DNA of 7,701 nucleotides, from contig JASHVW010000117.1 in NCBI GenBank assembly GCA_030044395.1, forward strand, positions 1 to 7,701, in the 5' to 3' direction. The notes under the pieces were generated by a model that worked only from the letters and a program-made list of their open reading frames with translations, did no database searches and was not told the origin of the DNA. This stretch comes from Verrucomicrobiia bacterium. GTDB lineage: Bacteria > Verrucomicrobiota > Verrucomicrobiia > Limisphaerales > UBA11358. Each line of letters starts with the position of its first letter. The stretch's first letter is position 1. Made by a program: the position numbers and the translations under genes. Below, one piece after another: positions 4,607-7,701 of the stretch.

Positions 4607-5320
4607 TTACAAAAGCGCGGGCTGTTCCTTGCCGGTTCGCGGCCCGATTTGAAATTTTCCGACGATTACCGCGCCTTCCTCAACGACCAGATTCCGCGCA
4701 TCGACGTTGCCGAACAATCGGCCGGCGGCTTTCACGACAACGCCTTCTTCGGCCCAAAGGTCCGCGGCCAGTTCACCGACGATTTCGGCGGAGCGGACTT
4801 TGATTTGGGTTTGCCAGCGGAAATGGTTTTTCTCCGGAATGATCAGCCGTCCGGCGGCGAAACTGCCTTTGATTTCGGCGGTCGAATAAATGATGAGCGA
4901 ACGTTCGGCAGTGAGTTTGCCGTGAAATTTGCCTTTGATAACCGCATCGCCAACGATGCTCTCGGAATTGAAAACGCAGCCCCTGGGTTCGATCACGAAC
5001 GCGCCCTTGGTCTTGAAATTTTTGGCAAGGGCAGTGGTGACGGAATAATGGTGCAGGTCAACGTAGGCGCTGCAGCGCTTGCAGATCGTGGATTCGGCGG
5101 TGGCGGACACTTCGAGTTCGGCGCCGCAATGGAAACACGCGATGAGTTTCCTTTTCGGCCCCTGCTGCGGTGTTTTGGCGGAGGGCTTGAGGATTTCCTG
5201 AACGCGAAGGTGCTGTCCACATTTTTTGCAAATCGTGGAAAACGCCACGCGCGATTCAGGCTGCTGGTGGCCGCAATGAGGACACACCAGTATGACCTTG
5301 TCCTGTTTCTTCGCGGGCAT
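4607..5320 (-). CDS. Bactofilin-family protein with two N-terminal zinc ribbons
   Basis: The 237-residue protein has two CxxC...CxxC zinc-ribbon units: Cys13/Cys16 with Cys31/Cys34, and Cys62/Cys65 with Cys80/Cys83. Each has the CPHCG or CFHCG pattern, a 14-residue spacer and CKKC or CKRC. They are joined by a Pro/Lys-rich linker (44-58). The rest (about 110-225) has the repeating short-strand pattern of the bactofilin fold (PF04519), with phrases such as VIKGKFHGKLTAE, AEIVGELAADLW and GRLFGNVDARNLVVEEGA. Bactofilins polymerise without nucleotide into membrane-associated filaments that position cell-wall enzymes and other partners. The zinc ribbons could bind protein or nucleic acid; their partner is unknown. 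The gene starts 31 bases after the stop of the first bactofilin on the same strand, so the two are probably one transcript and may co-polymerise. No obvious Shine-Dalgarno precedes it, which suggests translational coupling. Confidence 0.85.
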   Translation of the reverse strand: MPAKKQDKVILVCPHCGHQQPESRVAFSTICKKCGQHLRVQEILKPSAKTPQQGPKRKLIACFHCGAELEVSATAESTICKRCSAYVDLHHYSVTTALAKNFKTKGAFVIEPRGCVFNSESIVGDAVIKGKFHGKLTAERSLIIYSTAEIKGSFAAGRLIIPEKNHFRWQTQIKVRSAEIVGELAADLWAEEGVVVKAAGRLFGNVDARNLVVEEGAVIVGKFQIGPRTGKEQPALL

Positions 5321-5351
5321 TCAGAATTCAGACCGCGCCGGAAGCGCCGGT

Positions 5352-5768
5352 TCAACGGGACGGCTTGACGGCTTCCGGTGCTTTCGGGAGTTCGGGGGGG
5401 CGCGGCGGCGGCGCAACGGGCGAGACCTTGTTGGGATTCACCTCGGTCTTGCCGACAAAGGTCACGCCTTCCTCGATGGCCAATTTTGCGGCACGAATGT
5501 CGCCAAACAATTCCGTTTTGGCCTTGATGTCAATTTTTTCCTTGGCGGTGATGTTGCCGCGGACCTTGCCACGCACTACGACGGATTGCGCGGTAATATT
5601 GCCGTTGATGACCGCGCCGTCGCCCAGATTAAGAACGCCCTCCGTTTGAACCTCGCCTTCGAGCTTGCCATCAAAGGCGAGTTCGCCCGTGAACTTGACG
5701 TTGCCTTTGATTTCAACATCCGAACCGAGAATGTTTTTGGAGGTCGTATTCGTGTTTTCGCCGGCCAT
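5352..5768 (-). CDS. Bactofilin (polymer-forming cytoskeletal protein)
   Basis: The 138-residue product is a short, typical bactofilin: a polar N-terminal tail (1-14), a central beta-helix core (about 15-108) and a proline-rich C-terminal tail (about 110-138, with APPPRPPELP). The core shows the six-residue rhythm of the family in VEIKGNVKFTGELAFDGKLE, VINGNITAQSVVVRGKVRGN and TELFGDIRAAKLAIEEGVTF. Such proteins form nucleotide-free filaments on the inner membrane and act in cell shape, stalk or appendage growth, or chromosome-anchoring scaffolds. The start at 5768 is fixed by a good Shine-Dalgarno, AAGGAG, six bases upstream (complement of 5775-5780). A promoter with a perfect TTGACA lies just beyond. 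It is the first gene of a two-gene unit with the zinc-ribbon bactofilin and is divergent from the histidine kinase. Confidence 0.93.
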   Translation of the reverse strand: MAGENTNTTSKNILGSDVEIKGNVKFTGELAFDGKLEGEVQTEGVLNLGDGAVINGNITAQSVVVRGKVRGNITAKEKIDIKAKTELFGDIRAAKLAIEEGVTFVGKTEVNPNKVSPVAPPPRPPELPKAPEAVKPSR

Positions 5769-5774
5769 AGCTTT

Positions 5775-5816
5775 CTCCTTTTCTCAATACTTAAACCACG
5801 AGCGATGACGTGTCAA
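5775..5816 (-). promoter_or_regulatory. Promoter and ribosome binding site of the bactofilin operon
   Basis: Read on the minus strand, TTGACA (complement of 5811-5816) is a perfect -35, followed after 17 bases by TAAGTA (complement of 5788-5793) as a weak -10; AAGTAT one base further is an alternative. Transcription would begin near 5780, giving a leader of roughly a dozen bases that consists almost wholly of the AAGGAG ribosome binding site (complement of 5775-5780). Confidence 0.5.
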
Positions 5817-5857
5817 AAAATTATTTGAATATTGTCCAATCAGGCACCCCGGGTCAT

Positions 5858-5876
5858 GTGACACGGTGACACGGTG
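5858..5876. repeat. Short tandem repeat in the divergent bactofilin/kinase promoter region
   Basis: GTGACACG occurs twice head to tail (5858-5865 and 5866-5873) and GTG begins a third copy (5874-5876). It lies about 42 bases upstream of the bactofilin -35 and about 60 bases before the kinase start codon, so it could be a regulator binding site for either side, or a slippage-prone repeat. Confidence 0.5.
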
Positions 5877-5937
5877 CTTGCCTGGGCTTGCCGATTTTAG
5901 GAAGCTGCTGGACGCAGGTTTTGTGCCTCCGTAGAAT

Positions 5938-6984
5938 ATGACGAAGCTGATTCAACGGCTGGAGCGCTGTTCCCGCGCGTCCCTGGTCCTCATCGCCCTC
6001 GCGTTCCTCGCGGTGGTTGGCGTCCTTGATTATCTTACGGGGTTCGAAATCTCCTTTTCGATCTTTTATCTCTTAAGCATCGGGTTTGCGGTATGGTTCG
6101 TCGGCAGGGGCTTTGGTTTTTTCATCTCGGTGATGAGCGTCATTGTGTGGGAGATGGGTGACCTGGCGGCGGGAGCGCATTATCCGAATATTTTCATTCC
6201 GATTTGGAATGGCGTGATTTTGACCGGGTTTTACTTCATCGTGGTCTGGCTGCTGGCCAATTTGCGCGCCGCGCATCTTGAGTTGGAACACAAGGTGCAA
6301 CAAAGGACATCGGCCCTGACCAGGGAAATCGCAGAGCGGGAACGTCTCGAGAAAGAAATCCTTGAGGTCAGCGAGCGCGAGCAACGTCGGATCGGACACG
6401 ATTTGCATGACAGTTTGTGTCAGCACTGGGCCGCCACGGCAATGGCCGGCCAGGTCCTGGGTGAAAAGCTAACGGCGCGATCGTTGCCGGAAGCCGGCGA
6501 TGCCAAAGCCCTCGTGAAACTTGTCGAGGATGGCATCACGCTGACGCGCAACCTGGCGCATGGCATTTCCCCCTTGGAAATGGAATCGGAAGGGCTGGTG
6601 ACGGCATTCCGCGAGTTTGCATCCAATCTTTCAACGATCTACAAGATCAAATGCATTTTTGAATGCGATTCGCCGCCGATCATTGAGGATCCGGGCACCG
6701 CGACGCATCTGTATCGCATCGCGCAGGAGGCGGTGAACAACGCGTTGCGGCATGGGAAACCAAAGCAGATTGTCATCAGCCTGTCGAGCCGCAAGGGGCG
6801 CGTGGAATTAACCGTGGAAGATGACGGGACGGGTCTGGCGGATGATTGGCAGAAAACCCGGGGGTTGGGCGCGCGCATCATGGCGCATCGGGCCGCAATG
6901 ATCGGCGGGGTGTTGTCCATTGAACCCAATCCGACAGGCGGCACGTTTGTCAGGTGTTTGATGAAGGATAAAGAAATGAAGTGA
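5938..6984 (+). CDS. Membrane sensor histidine kinase, HisKA_3 (NarL-partner) type
   Basis: The 348-residue kinase begins with about four membrane helices (near 14-32, 38-56, 58-80 and 88-108) and no evident periplasmic sensor domain, so it may sense within or at the membrane. A charged coiled-coil linker (110-148) leads to the HisKA_3 dimerisation helix, REQRRIGHDLHDSLCQ (147-162), with His157, just before Asp158, as the phosphorylation site. The HATPase_c domain follows with the N box RIAQEAVNNALRHGK (260-274), DDGTG (295-299), and a second glycine motif GLGARIMAHRAAMIGG (309-324). This is the NreB/DesK/LiaS class, which pairs with NarL/FixJ regulators, and exactly such a gene follows one base after the stop. 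TAGAAT directly precedes the ATG (5932-5937) and no Shine-Dalgarno is seen, so the true promoter may lie further up. The stimulus is unknown. Confidence 0.93.
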   Translation: MTKLIQRLERCSRASLVLIALAFLAVVGVLDYLTGFEISFSIFYLLSIGFAVWFVGRGFGFFISVMSVIVWEMGDLAAGAHYPNIFIPIWNGVILTGFYFIVVWLLANLRAAHLELEHKVQQRTSALTREIAERERLEKEILEVSEREQRRIGHDLHDSLCQHWAATAMAGQVLGEKLTARSLPEAGDAKALVKLVEDGITLTRNLAHGISPLEMESEGLVTAFREFASNLSTIYKIKCIFECDSPPIIEDPGTATHLYRIAQEAVNNALRHGKPKQIVISLSSRKGRVELTVEDDGTGLADDWQKTRGLGARIMAHRAAMIGGVLSIEPNPTGGTFVRCLMKDKEMK

Positions 6985-6985
6985 A

Positions 6986-7651
6986 ATGACGAATTTGTTG
7001 AATAAAAAGAAAATTTTTCTGGTGGATGACCATCCGCTGGTGCGCGAGTGGCTTACGAATTTAATCAACCAACAGCCGGACATCATCGTCTGCGGCGAAT
7101 CCGAAAACGCACCTTCGGCCCTGTCGGCCATTGGCAAGGAGCATCCCGACCTCGTCATCGTGGACATCAATCTGAAGAATTCATCGGGGATCGAGTTGAT
7201 CAAGGATTTGAGGCAGTTTCATCCGGGTGTTTTCGTCCTGGTTCTGTCCATGCACGATGAATCGCTTTACGCGGACCGGGTTTTCCGGGCTGGCGCGCGG
7301 GGATACGTCAATAAACGCCAGACGGCGGAAAAGATGGTGGAAGCCATCCGAAAGGTGCTCGACGGAAAGCTTTATGTCAGCGAAAAGGCGGCCGAAATCC
7401 TTGCCGGCCAGACGATTCGCGGAGGCGCGGCGGGCCGGTTGTCCGTGGGGAATTTGAGCGATCGCGAGCTTGAGGTGTTCGACAGGCTCGGCCAGGGAAT
7501 TGGGACCCGCCAGATCGCCGAGGATTTCCACGTGAGCGTCAAGACGGTCCAGGAATATTGCGCGCGCATCAAGGAAAAGCTCAGGCTCAACAACGCCACC
7601 GAATTGCTTCGCGAAGCCGTCCGCTGGCACGACGCAAAAAATTCAGATTAG
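6986..7651 (+). CDS. Response regulator, NarL/FixJ family (REC plus LuxR-type HTH)
   Basis: The 221-residue protein has a receiver domain (about 8-125) and a GerE/LuxR-type helix-turn-helix (about 155-215). Receiver residues are intact: Asp14 and Asp15 for the metal ion, Asp60 as phosphoacceptor in VIVDINLKNSSG, Ser88 in VLSM, and Lys110. The usual proline after the phosphoacceptor region is absent, as in a known subset of this family. The DNA-binding part reads LSDRELEVFDRLGQGIGTRQ, then a recognition helix in VSVKTVQEYCARIKEKL (183-199). The start codon lies one base past the kinase stop, so the two are almost certainly co-transcribed and coupled. Phosphorylation by that kinase would promote dimerisation and promoter binding. 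The target genes cannot be told; the divergent bactofilin promoter is one nearby candidate. Confidence 0.96.
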   Translation: MTNLLNKKKIFLVDDHPLVREWLTNLINQQPDIIVCGESENAPSALSAIGKEHPDLVIVDINLKNSSGIELIKDLRQFHPGVFVLVLSMHDESLYADRVFRAGARGYVNKRQTAEKMVEAIRKVLDGKLYVSEKAAEILAGQTIRGGAAGRLSVGNLSDRELEVFDRLGQGIGTRQIAEDFHVSVKTVQEYCARIKEKLRLNNATELLREAVRWHDAKNSD

Positions 7652-7672
7652 TGTTTGAAGGAATATTGTTCC

Positions 7673-7701
7673 ATGCGGCAACGGGGGATTTTGGTGTTTT
7701 G
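7673..7701 (+). CDS. Possible start of a further gene (partial)
   Basis: An ATG at 7673 follows AAGGA (7658-7662) by ten bases and opens a frame reading MRQRGILVF before the window ends. A basic start followed by hydrophobic residues could begin a signal peptide. The alternative frame from GTG 7651, overlapping the regulator stop, is also open, so which frame is used, or whether either is, cannot be decided from 29 bases. Confidence 0.25.

Noticed and set aside
4649..5828. Plus-strand frames of 239 and 178 codons opposite the bactofilin genes
   Set aside because: The minus-strand genes show zinc-ribbon cysteines, the bactofilin rhythm, a promoter and a strong ribosome binding site. The opposite frames show Phe/Gly/Asp-rich antisense patterns without motifs.

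Overview
The window looks like chromosomal sequence from a Verrucomicrobiota-type bacterium, possibly the Limisphaerales/Pedosphaera side. This is inferred from a prepilin-like H-X9-DG protein of the kind very numerous in that phylum and in Planctomycetes/Lentisphaerae, a bactofilin paired with a zinc-ribbon bactofilin, a plant/cyanobacteria-like acetolactate synthase, and mostly weak or absent Shine-Dalgarno sequences. No mobile element, rRNA, tRNA or CRISPR array is visible.

Layout. (1) At the left edge, on the minus strand, is the first 35 codons of a membrane hydroxylase of the fatty-acid-hydroxylase type. (2) A 311-bp gap separates it from a plus-strand translation pair: an RRM-type glycine-rich RNA-binding protein and initiation factor IF-1 (infA), with a terminator-like hairpin directly in front of the infA start codon. 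(3) From about 1142 to 1305 lies what reads as a complete ribosome-mediated transcription attenuator: a sigma70-like promoter, an almost leaderless 24-codon valine-rich leader peptide, three competing stems and a U-tract terminator. It precedes a 637-codon acetolactate synthase large subunit (ilvB type). No small-subunit gene follows. (4) A prepilin-like gene lies on the minus strand, convergent with ilvB. (5) About 420 bp without a recognisable gene contains four compact hairpins. (6) Two bactofilin-family genes lie on the minus strand as a probable operon with a promoter and strong ribosome binding site. (7) Divergent from these is a two-component pair on the plus strand: a membrane HisKA_3 histidine kinase and a NarL/FixJ response regulator. 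The last bases may begin another gene.

How the genes work together. The window is several small independent units. RRM protein plus IF-1 form a plausible cold-responsive translation unit. Leader plus acetolactate synthase form a valine-sensing biosynthetic unit. The two bactofilins probably co-assemble as a cytoskeletal scaffold. The kinase and regulator form a cognate signalling pair whose stimulus and targets cannot be read from the sequence.

The most noteworthy item is the ilvB leader: peptide, protector stem, antiterminator and terminator can all be laid out base by base, and a tryptophan-operon-style mechanism in this lineage would be worth testing.
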